From positions 65,134,893 to 65,198,892 of the forward strand of contig OY720455.1 of NCBI GenBank assembly GCA_963082715.1: a DNA stretch of 64,000 nucleotides, given 5' to 3'. Below the pieces are notes generated by a model. It saw nothing but the letters and a program-made list of their open reading frames with translations. It had not been told where the DNA came from and did not search any database. A program made the position numbers and the translations under genes. This stretch comes from Harpalus rubripes (lineage: Eukaryota; Arthropoda; Insecta; Coleoptera; Carabidae). Below, one piece after another: positions 21,571-32,538 of the stretch; positions within the stretch are counted from its first letter, which is position 1, and each line of letters begins with the position of its first letter.

Positions 21571-21928
21571 TAAATGTATAAATTTGGCAATAAATATTTA
21601 ATATATTCCGGCAAAAACATTTGAAATTCCTGCAAGATATTAATATTATACGGAAGTCGGACAGTCACGTGAAATGATGAACAAAACTTTCTTCTCCAGT
21701 AACGCTACAAATAATGTAATATATTTGTGCTTGAGGCACACAAAAACATAGGAAGTAATGATGGTAGTTGATATAAATATATTAAGATTACATGTACACA
21801 GTGGTTTTGTTCTTAACGCATCATTGGAATCTCCGTAAATTTAAATAGAAAATTGCAGTTTAAAAATATTGCTGCATTTGTATTTAACATTATTATGGTT
21901 TCAAGTTATATATTCTGTAACTAGAATA
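21571..21928. other. Unassigned
   Basis: No recognised feature. Confidence 0.35.
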
Positions 21929-22462
21929 AAGGTACATTCACAAATGAAAATTAGGTTTAGATTTATGGTTTATACTTTCGATTTAAAGACTTTGGCTGCA
22001 TATTATGTAATAACTCCATTCATACTTCAGAATTTAGTCTCTCTAAATCCAAATCATAAAGCTAAACATTGCAAGGTCCAAACTTTAGGTTTATGATTTA
22101 GTTTGACGTCACAAACTTCACCAATGAGAACGAGTCTGAAACGATATAGATATATACACCCATCTTTATTTAATATTCACTTGGTGGATTCGGCTTTTTT
22201 AACAAATGCGAGAACATGGAGACTGTCAAAACTTAATTGCTGAAATATAACCAATAATACCAAGCGAATGACAGTTTTACGGCACACAGGTGTCTTGCTT
22301 AGTACTGTTCTACCGATATTTTAATATTATTTTTGAAGCATTTACATAGATGTCAGTACATATCAAAACTAATTTTCAGGTAATTTAAACTTACATTTAT
22401 GAATGACTTACTTAAACCTAAACAAAAACCATAAACCTAATTTTCATTTGTGAATGCACCTT
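21929..22462. mobile_element. MITE Y, copy 2
   Basis: TIRs AAGGTACATTCACAAATG and the inverted AAGGTGCATTCACAAATG, with TA on both sides. Closely matches 11058-11588. Confidence 0.85.
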
Positions 22463-22680
22463 TACAATAGGTAACCCATCTTAAATGTAACTACACTAAA
22501 ACAAGCTTGACTAGTGACTCATTTTAAAAATATGCTTTAAAGTTTAATTCTATAGGCATTTACTGGCTTGTTTTTAAACTTAAAAGTTTGGCTTGGCTTG
22601 AAAATTTTTGAAAAAATCTGATGTGCCCAACACATGACCTCTCGTCAATTCCATGTTTGAAATAGCAATGTGCTTTAGGT

Positions 22681-23660
22681 AAAGTATCACTTCTGGTTGA
22701 TCGTTTGTAAACAAAATCTAATTTGTTCCAAAAATAGAAAAGTCTGTAATACCAAATTTTAGATTATATTTTATTATATTTCTCCTCGAATATCTGTTAA
22801 GAGCTCCAAATTAAGTACCACTTCCGGTTTATCATATAGGTATAATCAAAATATAATGTTGTTTCAAATTATACACGAGTTTTAAATACCAAATTTGAGA
22901 AGTTTTGAATCATGTTTTAATATATTTTTTAAGAAAATCTGTTTATAACTTCCTGTAAAGTAGTACTTCCGGTTTATCAATTTCAGAAAACATCTGGTAT
23001 GTTGTTCTCATTAATATAAAAGTCTTAAATACCAAATTTGAAAAGTTTTGGATTGTATCAATTTATTTTTCAAGAAAATCTGTTTATAGCTTCCTGTAAA
23101 GTAGTGCTTCCGGTTTATCAATTTTAGAAAACATCTAGTATGTTGTTCTCATTAATATAAAAGTCTTAAATACCAAATTTGAAAAGTTTTGGATTGTTTC
23201 AATTTATTTTTCAGGAAAATCTGTTCGGAGCTTCAAATAAAGTATCACTTTCGGTTTATCAATTTTAACCAAAATCTAATATGTGGCTTCTCTTTATATA
23301 AAAGTCTTAAATACTAAATTTGACAGGTTTTGGAGTATATCATAACATATTTTTCACGAAAATCTGTTCAGAGCTTCAAGTAAAGTATCACTTTTGGTTT
23401 ATTAATTTTATCCAAAATCTAATATGTTATTCCCTTTGATATAAAAGTCTTAAATACTAAAATTGAAAAGTTTTGGATTATATTTTAATATAGTTTTTCA
23501 TTAAAAACTGTTATGAACTGTATGTAAAGTATCACTTCCAGTTATCCAGTTTTACCCAAAATCTAATCAACTCTTTATATGAATGCAGAAAGCTTAAATA
23601 CGGAAAATAGAAATATTTGGAAATTTGTTATAAGAGTTATCGTGGACGAAAAAATCGTGA
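22681..23660 (+). repeat. Seven tandem modules of about 140 bp
   Basis: Each begins AAGTAtCACTTCCGGTTtaTC and continues with CCAAAATCTAATATGTTGTT, TATAAAAGTCTTAAATAC, AAATTTGAAAAGTTTTGGAT and AAAATCTGTT. Module starts are near 22681, 22813, 22958, 23098, 23239, 23381 and 23525. Each is a version of the TH core, so the array is internal amplification of the core. Confidence 0.85.
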
Positions 23661-23696
23661 CACAGACAGACACACACACACACAGACACACACACA

Positions 23697-23762
<66 letters not shown>
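23660..23762. repeat. (CA)n microsatellite in TH-C
   Basis: Starts with ACAGACAGACAC units and becomes nearly pure CA. At the conserved TH position. Confidence 0.95.
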
Positions 23763-23766
<4 letters not shown>

Positions 23767-23871
23767 TCATCGTAAAAATAGTAATTCGTGCTTATTCACT
23801 GAAAACTCACCATCGAATTTTTGAACCGATAACATTACCTCCCTTATCTACGGTATGACGGGAGGTAAAAA

Positions 23872-24564
23872 CAAGCCAAGCCTGCGATTTTCAAGAATCT
23901 TGGTCGATAACGAGATTTTCATAAAATTAATAAACCAGAAATGCTTGAAAATCAAACTTATAATTTAAAAACTTTAATGCATGTGAGGTTCCGCCAGGCA
24001 AACGGCTTCAACAGTACAGATATATTGTCATGAAATTTGCGAATTGAAGCAGATTGGCATCCACAAAAATGGGTTGTAAATACACAATCTTAAGTAAATA
24101 GTAACATTGGTTGTTTCTGCATTAAAAATGTTACAGACCTTCTTAAAATATATTTCTTGTTCCACTTATTGCGAAAAAAAAAAATATTAATTTATATAGC
24201 CACAAAAATCTTCGAGTAATAAATCTTCTATTATCTTGATTATATAAAAGCAATATCAATCCTGCTGTCATAGTAACCGCCTTCATCTGTCTAACAGTTC
24301 ACCAGCGAAGAAAGTGTTCCATTCTGTTAACGTTCTCACTCAGAATTGAATCATTATTATAATCTAATCGTTGAAAAAATCACTCATTTCCTTTCTTAAT
24401 GTTAGAAGCGTTTTTAACAACATAAATTTAATCTAAAAATAATAAGAGGTACTAAAGATTAGACTAATAACAGACCGGCGAGTCATAGGAAGTAAGATAT
24501 ATAATTTATTTTTGGTACTAACATTGAATTTGAAGGCTTGAAGGAATATATTATAATAAATATG
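23872..24564. other. Unassigned
   Basis: No recognised gene or repeat; contains an A-run at 24174-24183. Confidence 0.35.
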
Positions 24565-25140
24565 TACCGTGTGTCTATCTTAAAGGTGTACATAGGAGAT
24601 TAACATGGGAAATCAGTTTTTTGCAATTTCCTGCTCGCCTAATTATTTTAAGCAAAAACGCGTCAAATATAAGATTTAGGGCATAAAATTCTGCATCTAA
24701 ATCAATAAACAGAATTATCTTTACATGCTTTGTAACGACAGAAATTAAATATGAAAATTTAGAAAATTACGTTGAAAATATCGACAGCCATGGAATTGAA
24801 CAAAAAATAAATAAATGCTTGATGTTTTATCAAATTGGCAGAAACGTCAAATAAGTTCACTTACGTTGTGACAGATAAAACGTCAAGCATTTATTTATTT
24901 TTTGTTCAATTCCATGGCTGTCGATATTTTCAACGTAATTTTCGACATTTTCATAATTAATTTCTGTCGTTACAAAACATGTAAAGATAATTCTGTTTAT
25001 TGATTTAGATGCACAATTTTGTGCCCTAAAACTTTTATTTGACGCGTTTTTGCTTAAAATAATTAGGCGAGCAGGAAATTGCAAAAAACTTATTTCCCAT
25101 GTTAATCTCCTATGTACACCTTTAAGACAGACACACGGTA
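24565..25140. mobile_element. Foldback element P, copy 1 (palindrome with arms of about 268 bp)
   Basis: Left arm 24565-24832 and right arm 24874-25140 are near-identical inverted copies around a loop of about 41 bp. Ends read TACCGTGTGTC, then TTAAAGGTGTACATAGGAG. Frames inside are arm translations, not a recognised protein. The copy at 34715-35620 has a larger centre with a helix-turn-helix remnant, so this one looks like a deletion product. Confidence 0.85.
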
Positions 25141-25800
25141 TATACAGGGTGTTTCAGGACTAGTGTAACAAACTTTAACAGCTTATTCCTGAGGTCATTT
25201 TGAGCCAAAAATATCATATGAACATAGGTCCTATTCCTTCTAGTTACCAAAATACAAGAGGTTGAAGTACTATAAAAACCACAATTTTTTTAAATTTTGT
25301 AATCAAGGTACTTACCACTTTTATTTTTGGGTTAAAACTATCATACCCCACTAATGTTAGACCGTAGATTACGGGAAAAATAACTAAAAATTTCCTTGGG
25401 CTTTAGTTTACCAGATATGAATTTATTAATTTTCTGAAAATTGCAAATTGAAACAAAGTTTTGTGTTCATACCGATATAACTCAGAAACTGATCAATGTA
25501 TGGCCCTGTACGATACGGATTTGGATTTCCTGGACTTTTTTACATAAGTGTACTTATTTTTAATTTTTTTGCTCCATTGATATATTTTTGAAAAAACTAA
25601 AAACTAAAATGGAAATATATCCAAGACTGCCACTATTAATGGAAAAATGATTACCTTTATTTTTAGGTAAAAACTATTATATTCCCATATATTTTACTCG
25701 TAGAATACAAACAAAATATGGAGAAAATTCTTTAGGCATTAGTTTTCTAAAAATATGTATTTTTTAATTTGGGAAAATTGGCAAAAAAATCTTGAAAAAA

Positions 25801-26548
25801 TCTGACACCACACGACTTCCTTGTACACAAGACCAATATGAAGTATAGACCTAAGTATAAAATTGCACGTATTTGACGTAATTTGAAATTAGCATCAATT
25901 TTTTATTTTTTTGCTATTTTTTGTCCTAATCCATAGCAAGCTTCATTACAAAAACCAAAAATTATATAAGTTTTAAATATACATATCTCACTTATACAAA
26001 GGGCTAATTTAATAATACTTGATGTGCTAGACACAGAATTTAATTCTCTAAAATTTTTATTTGAAGCATTTATTTCTAAAATCAAAATGAAACCATTTTA
26101 TTGAAGAAAAACTGTTAACAACTTCAGGTAATAGGTCACTTCCGGTTAGCCTGTTTTAACCAAAATCCACTATGTTATTCCAATTGACATAAAAGTCTTA
26201 TACACTAAATTTGAAAAGTCTTAGATTATATTTTAAGATAGTTGTTCATTAAAATCTATTCTAGGCTTCAAATAAAGTACCATTTCTAGAAATTATGTAA
26301 TGACGAAAAAGGGAGGTGCACAACTAGATGTTATAGCAGTGCTAAATACAAAATTTCAACTTTCTGCGGCTTACCGTTTTTGAGTTATGCGAGATACATA
26401 CGCACGTACGTACGTACGTACAGACGTCACGACGAAATTAGTCAAAATGGATTCAGGGATGGTCAAAATGGATATTTCCGTTGAAATCTCAAAACCGAAA
26501 TTTTTCGCGATTACAATAATTCCTTTACTTCGTACAAGGAAGTAAAAA
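25801..26548 (+). mobile_element. TH element, subfamily D
   Basis: 5' end TCTGACACCACACGACTTCC with box ACTTCCTTGTAC. 3' hairpin TTCCTT (26520-26525) with AAGGAA (26536-26541), then GTAAAAA. The box and the hairpin right arm (GTACAAGGAAGT) are perfect complements over 12 bp. The middle (26125-26290) carries C-type core modules. The usual CA tract is replaced by ACGTACGT repeats at 26401-26421. The last 250 bp differ from A-C except in plan. Confidence 0.75.
26400..26422. repeat. (ACGT)n microsatellite
   Basis: Self-complementary tetranucleotide repeat at the position where other TH subfamilies have (CA)n. Confidence 0.9.
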
Positions 26549-26660
26549 CGTTGTGTTCATACGGCTGTAACTTGTAAAATACTTGAGACAGGGACCTGTA
26601 CGTTACGCCATTCGTTTCCGTGGACATTTTTACATAAGCATACTTATTTTCAAATATTTT

Positions 26661-27189
26661 GTACACTTGCTCTATCTTTAGCAAACAAAATTCTGAAAAA
26701 TGGTTGAACGCCTTACCTAAACCATTAAGTTGAAGGGTATTATGTAAAAATCTGTTCAGTTTCAAAGACCTACTAACCTAATGACTTCTGAAAAAGTTTC
26801 AGAAAAAATCTCCTCATCACGTAAGAAAGTAACTGACTCATTTGAAGTTCAAATTACGTCAGTTCTGAGATGTATTAGTTTTTAAGGCGTGTTGCTCTAA
26901 TTTTCAGATGAAAGTGATCAACATTAACAGGTGTGTTGCGTTACGACAGTGCGTATGTATGGACATGGACATCAGTTACATGGGGGACATTAAGACATTA
27001 TTAATAGTGTTTATGATAATTTATAGATCTAGAAGTGTACGAATTTTTAATGGCTGGTTGCACAAATATTTGGCTAGACAACTTGGTTGTTAATTATGAA
27101 TCATAGCAAAAATAGAGCAACAAATAATAAATAAAAAAATGTTTTGTAAGAGTTATTTATATGTCTATATGAGTGGTTTTGGAAGTATT
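26661..27189. other. Unassigned
   Basis: No recognised feature. Confidence 0.35.
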
Positions 27190-27882
27190 ATACAAGGGAA
27201 ATATTATAACTCGGAGTAGGCTACGGGCAAAGAAACGTATGTCAATTTAAAATATTTAATTAAACATCAATTTGAAATAAGATATTGTCATAGTTATTAA
27301 CGTCATAAGGCTGATATGTAGCAAATAACAGATGAGGTTGAATGTTGTAAAATCGAGGCGATAGCCGAGATTTTATGATCAACCGTGTCTGTTATTTGTA
27401 TATCAGCTGTGTGACGTTCAGTATTTTTCAAAATAACATAAAATATCTTTTTAAAATTCTATTTTCTATGGCATATTGACAGGTGACAGCTCTTCATGAC
27501 AATTTCATGATGCTGAGATTTTTTTTAGGAATGCATGATTTTTAATAATTGTACTGTTATAAAAAATAACGGCCGTGGCTGTTTTGATGCATATATCGGT
27601 TGAGCATACATTACTGTTAAAGCACATTTAACAGTATGGTATTATGAAAAATATTTTACCTAAATAAATCAAAGCTTTTCTTAGTGAATCTTATATTAGA
27701 AACGGAAACAAATTAGAAAACGGCGAATGTAAATATACTGTATCCTTCTTTATTGTCTTTTCTTCTCAAAATTACATTTCAAAATAAATTTTGACAACTT
27801 GACATTTAAATTGAATAATGATCAGACATACGTTTCTCTGTTCATAACCTACTCCGAGTTAGGGATTTTTTTGAACACACTG
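27190..27882. mobile_element. TIR element N with nested W
   Basis: Inverted subterminal repeats AACTCGGAGTAGG, continuing through GAAACGTATGTC (27208-27243; 27825-27860). Outer ends TACAAGGG and ATACAGTGTGTTC suggest the termini. W copy 2 lies inside. Right flank is a TH-B fragment. Confidence 0.7.
27290..27648. mobile_element. Element W, copy 2
   Basis: Near-identical to 11678-12036, including the long hairpin with GAGGCGATAGCCGAG tip and the small ACTGTTAAA hairpin near the right end. Differing host sequences define the edges to within a few bases. Confidence 0.8.
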
Positions 27883-27883
27883 T

Positions 27884-28181
27884 ATATTTAATGGATAAAT
27901 GTATAAAATTATCTATAATTTAAATCCCGGAGCCTACCCTTTATTCAAGCACAACTCCTTGGTTACACAGTTCATATCTCAAATGTATGTAACTGACAGA
28001 TAAATGTCACTGTCAAAGAACTAACCATTTCAAATTAATAAGGTTTAAAGAAAAAGTAAATAGAACCATAGTTATATGGAATGGAACTTAATACAGTTTC
28101 CAGCATAGCAAATATGTAAGTATGTATACTTAGATTAATAAAAATCAAATGGCGGGAGGTATAGTGTTGGCCACATCCGAT
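27884..28181 (-). mobile_element. TH element, subfamily B, 5' part
   Basis: Runs from the AAATTATCTATAATTTAAAT word to the complement of TCGGATGTGGCCAACAC at 28181, box GGCGGGAGGT. The 3' part (core, microsatellite, hairpin) is absent. Confidence 0.75.
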
Positions 28182-28477
28182 TTTTACCTTCCGTCACCTT
28201 TGGTCAAAAAATTCTGTGATGAGTTTCTAATGAATAAGCACGTTTCAGGATCCCTAGAATACGATTTTACAATTTTTACAATGTCTGTATCTATGGATGT
28301 ATGTGTGACAATTTTTTTCGGATCGCATAACTCCGATACCACCTTTTCAAAAATTATAATTTTTGCGTTTACATCCATATGAAGAGCTATTAGGTTTTGG
28401 TTATAATTGGTCGACCGGAAGTACCCTAATTTGAAGATTTTAACAGTTTTTCTTGAAAAAACGCTGTCAAATATGAT

Positions 28478-28741
28478 TTTTGCACGATCGGATTATTTTT
28501 ATATTTACCGATAGTGTTTCCTAGACAGTAGGTCTTATTTACAAATTACTGAACGGTAAGTGATGTGATTCACGTCGGTAAGTGATGTGCTTCACTTACC
28601 GTTCAGGAAGCGAGACGGTAAATAAATAAAAACAAAAATCGAAGCTTACTTCAAAAATGACAAATAAATTTTTTTAATATGTCAAAATAATTTTCAAATC
28701 TAATTTTTCTTTTAAATTTTGTGTGTCGATCGTGCAAAAAA
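28478..28741. mobile_element. Small inverted-repeat element with TTACCG hairpins
   Basis: TTTTTGCACGATCG at the left and its complement CGATCGTGCAAAAA at the right (about 28728-28741). A strong internal hairpin is CTGAACGGTAAGTGA with TCACTTACCGTTCAG (28548-28605). Non-coding. Confidence 0.65.
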
Positions 28742-28875
28742 TAGTATAAGCATCACGAACGTTAATAAATTACCGATCTCAGACAAAATTGGGACCTTCG
28801 CTTCGCTCAGTTCCCAAATATTGTCTTCGATCGGTAAACTGTCCTTACCATTCTTTAATCTTAGTATACTATTTT
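28739..28875. mobile_element. Small foldback with GC-rich tip
   Basis: Outer AAATAGTATAAG and CTTAGTATACTATTT are inverted. Inside, ATTACCGATC...GATCGGTAA and TTGGGA...TTCCCAA pair around the tip CTTCGCTTCGCTCAG. Could be one composite with the previous element. Confidence 0.6.
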
Positions 28876-29280
28876 CCACATTTAATGTAATTATAGATGT
28901 TAAAGAATATTTAATTCTCTATACGATGTGATTACGAATTTCGTGGTAATTTGTAAATAATTGTAACTTTAAACTTTAAATAAAATGTATTTTTTGTTTT
29001 TCCCAATTTTTTCAAAATATCAATACTATTTACCGTATTACCTAAGGCCTTTTTGACACTTTTAAAATATTAATATATCAAATCGCCCCTCCAGAGTTCT
29101 TTTTAGCAAGAATTAACACTATCTTTAACCGGAATTGACACATTGACCGATTTTTACCTTCCGTCACCTTTAGGTAAGGAAGGTATTGTCTTTGGTCAAA
29201 AAATTCGGTGGTGAGTTTTTGATGAATAAGCACGTTTTAGGGTCCCTAGAATACGATTTTACTATTTTTACGATGATGTC

Positions 29281-29282
<2 letters not shown>

Positions 29283-29339
<57 letters not shown>

Positions 29340-29372
29340 ATGTGCGGATGTGTGTGTGTGTGTGTGTGTAAC
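29283..29372. repeat. (GT)n microsatellite in TH-A
   Basis: Nearly pure GT for about 55 bp, then GGATGTGCGGATG interruptions and more GT. Confidence 0.95.
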
Positions 29373-29905
29373 AAAATTTTCGTCTACGATAACTCTAATA
29401 CTACAATTCCAAAAATTATAATTCTTTCGTATTCCTCTTCGTTGCATCCATATGAAGATCTGATTAGATTTGGTTATAATTGGTCCACCGGAAGTACCCT
29501 CATTTGCAGATTTTAACAGTTTTTCTTGAAAAAACTATGTTAAATATCATTTTTAATGTTATTATAAATATTAAAGAACATTGTATTCTCTATACGATTT
29601 GACTACATTTTATACTTCATATTAAATGGATATAGAGTTATAAAATTATAAAGAAATTAAATTTCATAAATTAGCCAGCTATGCTAGAAACAGCTATTAT
29701 ATTAAGAAAATTCTGATTGAAAGATGTCAGTGTCAAGTGCAATGACATATTCGTAGTATATTTGTGTTAGGATCTTTTTGCTCAAAATTTTCTGTATGAA
29801 ATTTGTATAAAATACATACAACTGTCAAAAGGTAATGTACATACAAGAAATTTATAATCTTTTGTAAGGAACTTTCTGTATGGATTTTATAGAAAATACA
29901 TACGC

Positions 29906-30279
29906 ATTTACGAAAATTCTACCGGTAGATACCGCATCTACCAACTGTGTAAAACACGAGTGGTAAAAAGTTACCGTGTTCGAAAATTGTTAAATATCTA
30001 CCAAATCCATCTACTGGATTAATGAAGAATCTAATCTCAAAAAAAGGTAGTGATGCAAAGCGAAGCGTGCGCGGTAAAAGTGGAAATGTGTTCAAAGTAG
30101 GACTGTGCTCATTTTGTTGACTACGTTAAATTTCTAACCTGTTTTAAATTTTCAAATTTTTTCGTAGGTATTGGATCTACCTTGTTTACCACTTGCGTTC
30201 TTATAATATCGATTCCGGTAGCTATAAACTGATAAAAGCTGTGTACCGGTAACAGTTCACAGGTAGAATTTTCGTAAAT
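29906..30279. mobile_element. MITE M, copy 3
   Basis: TTTACGAAAATTCTACCGGT at left and a right end with one change (CAGGTAGAATTTTCG). Same position in TH-A as the other copies. Confidence 0.85.
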
Positions 30280-30322
30280 ACCTCATATAACTGACGGAAG
30301 GTAATGTGCTGGCCACATCAGA

Positions 30323-31000
30323 TTTTTAATCTTACTCCTGAATTGTTTGAAATTATTTTTAAATAATACTAAAATCGTGTTGTACGAAATATAAATTTAC
30401 TATTAGTTGCTAAGTTCGCAGGTATCAGCTAGTATTTTCTAAAACAGAATTCTTGTTTCAACAACAAAGATATAATGTAATTGCTTTATTTATAACAATT
30501 TATACGTATTATACTTGTTTGATATTAAATTACTATTAATTACAGTCTACAAAAGCGATATAATTTATTACAGTACTTCTAAATATGCCAATAATTCCTT
30601 ATAAATTTATATCTCAATTTATGTATAATTATCCAGTTGTACCTTAATTGATACTAACTTATATAAATCATACTCTACATTATAAGGCGACATATTTTTG
30701 TTGTTTGCTCTAGAAAATTTTCAGGTTTTACGGTTCACGTAGCACGTAGCATAAGAAAGTCTGGTTATTGTCTAAGTTTTTTATTTTCAAGGTTATTCAA
30801 ATTAATTTTTAAATTGATACTTATAAAAGAAATTGATATTAATTATTTGACTCTGAATGGAGCGATTTTTACGGTATGTGAGTTTTCACTAAGCATGAAA
30901 TTGTTAATAATACTACTTTGCATAAATTATAATTATTTATTGATATGTAATTTGTAATATATTAATAATTAAAATAAATATAAATTTACTGCAACAAATA
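30323..31000. other. Unassigned
   Basis: AT-rich, no recognised feature. Confidence 0.35.
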
Positions 31001-31203
31001 AATATATCATCACGGCATATTACCCATTGCTGGGTGTGTCAATCTGATTTGTTCGCAGATATCGGTAATGATGACGACATATTTGTACCGTGCGGGCGTT
31101 TACCAGACGTCACCTCACGGGCACTCATTGCTGGCGTGGAGAGTGCACCACAGGGGTTAATTTTGTGCCATTTAATATTCGAAATACTTGGCGCCGATCG
31201 TAA
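31001..31203 (-). mobile_element. SINE-1, 5'-truncated copy
   Basis: Reverse complement of the body and tail of the SINE at 38052-38340 (CCCCTGTGGTGCACTCTCC, GCCCGTGAGGTGACG, ACACCCAGCAATGGGTAATA). It breaks off just downstream of the tRNA-like B box. Short frames on both strands here are SINE sequence. Confidence 0.8.
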
Positions 31204-31214
31204 CGTTACAGAAT

Positions 31215-31874
31215 AATAGGCTACTTGCGTGGTACTAAAAATCTGATATCTATCACAAATACCTGAAGTAAAATTGAAAATGTATGGAAAAATATACATT
31301 TTATTTAAAAAAAATACATGTTTTTTAATAAATTAAGAAAGAAGATTTTCTTTGACGTCATTATTTTGAACTGGAGAAAGGGATGCATATTGAAGAATGT
31401 AACCTGTAGATAGCGAGCGAGTGCGAGTTTTAATTTGATTTTGACATTACTTCATTTTTCTGTCACTGTCTCTCTTCTTTATTATTTACAATTTGCGTGG
31501 TTTCTGTTCCTTTTATTACGTATTTCGATTTGTTAAGCAGGATTTTAACATAACTTATATTCGTACAAGATTAAAATGACAAACGAAAATATTAACCCCC
31601 AAACTATTATTCAAACGTCAAACAGATGATCTGTCATGTTTAAATTACCCGCACATGTCGTTGCTATTGGACGTACCGATGTTATTGCTTTACAGCCATT
31701 CATTGGTTCGGCGTAATTCTACGTCATACGCGGTGGTAATTTAAATATTAAAATTTCATTAATTTTTTTCTGGCCAATTAATGAAAATTTTGCTAAAAGA
31801 AAAAATATGGATAGCAAGTTTTTATCGTCTCTTCAAAAATATTAAATAAAAAAATGGCACGCAAGTAGCCTATT
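31215..31874. mobile_element. CTTGCGTG inverted-repeat element, copy b, complete
   Basis: Perfect 17-bp TIRs AATAGGCTACTTGCGTG (31215-31231; 31858-31874). 660 bp, non-coding, with TGACGTCATTATTTTGAACT inside. Its right end is intact and shows the uninterrupted form of the site used by the TH-B insertion at 4152. Confidence 0.85.
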
Positions 31875-32538
31875 GAAAAAAGGGGATAAATCAGGAGTAA
31901 ATTTGTTTTAATTTTGGCTTTTTGGCTTATAATGTATTTCTCATGATGAGGTTATATATTTGCATTTTTTTACGCAGAATGTTAAGGAACTACAGTTCAC
32001 AATATACAAATAGTTTCAAAGGTCGTTCTTTTAAAGTATAAACATTCATTGCATCATGATTTACCGCTTATTACTTCAGGCTGTTTAAGACTTGACGGCA
32101 GATTATTTGACACAAATTTAAGATAATTTACATACCATATAATTTGTAGAACGTCAAGGATAAATACTTTACGAGAATGGCAACTCAGGTCGTAGATTTT
32201 TGTATACATAATACAGTTTTGGGGTAGAAACAGGGAAGAAAATGTTTGTACGAGTATGCTGTACAAAATTGTAAGTCTTACAGATCTGTAAATAATGAAC
32301 AAAATTGCATCGAAACCTGTAACTCTTATGTATAATTTTATATTAATCAACAAAACTAGATGTGATTTTGTAATATTTTTTGCATATTTATCGATTCGTA
32401 AGATTTACAAATTAGTGCAGAATTGGCCTATACATCTTTAATTTAGTCGCTGAATCTTCCTTTGAGTCGATTTAGGGTAGAAAGGTCGACAGATCGTCCA
32501 GGTACAGGCTTATATGTTGCACTGTATGTTAGATATGG
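31875..32538. other. Unassigned
   Basis: A 99-codon minus frame (32054-32353) has no motif I recognise and is not supported by context. Confidence 0.3.

Larger units (their letters stand above)
22617..23871 (+). mobile_element. TH element, subfamily C, full length
   Basis: 5' end TCTGATGTGCCCAACACATG with box ACCTCTCGTCA. The interior is seven tandem copies of a module of about 140 bp, then ATGAATGCAGAAAGC, a CA tract (23660-23762), ACATCATCGTAAAAATA, and the hairpin ACCTCCC (23837-23843) with GGGAGGT (23860-23866), then AAAAA. 1255 bp with no coding frame. Confidence 0.85.
25141..26660. mobile_element. Element O (TACAGGGTGTTTC end), split by TH-D
   Basis: Starts TACAGGGTGTTTCAGGACTA, a terminal sequence style common in insect DNA transposons. 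Two diverged internal repeats follow: AAAACTATCATACCCC (25337) versus AAAACTATTATATTCCC (25672), and GTTTTGTGTTCATACC (25459) versus CGTTGTGTTCATACGG (26549). The second repeat is interrupted by TH-D at 25801-26548. No right end found and no coding frame. Confidence 0.55.
28182..28935 (-). mobile_element. TH element, subfamily A, 3' part, interrupted
   Basis: Begins TTTTTACCTTCCGTCACCTT, sharing its T5 with the preceding TH-B. The left hairpin arm is deleted (CACCTTTGGTC). The GT tract is reduced to ATGTATGTGTG. The core ends at about 28477, where two small inverted-repeat elements intervene. A short A-type stretch (28876-28935) resumes. The 5' part is missing. Confidence 0.7.
29151..30322 (-). 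mobile_element. TH element, subfamily A + MITE M, full length
   Basis: Complete on the minus strand: 3' end TTTTTACCTTCCGTCACC hairpin, GT tract (29283-29372), core, decayed second box, MITE M (29906-30279), box CTGACGGAAGGT and complement of TCTGATGTGGCCAGCAC. 1172 bp. Best reference copy for the A+M form. Confidence 0.85.

Noticed and set aside
22681..23660. CRISPR array
   Set aside because: Unit length of about 140 bp, no short repeat-spacer alternation, eukaryotic transposon context.
31034..31299. Protein-coding frames on both strands with unusually balanced composition
   Set aside because: They coincide with the SINE-1 copy; the pattern is repeat sequence, not a gene.
32054..32353. Possible 99-residue protein (minus strand)
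   Set aside because: No motif, no conserved copy, and AT-rich sequence easily gives such frames.
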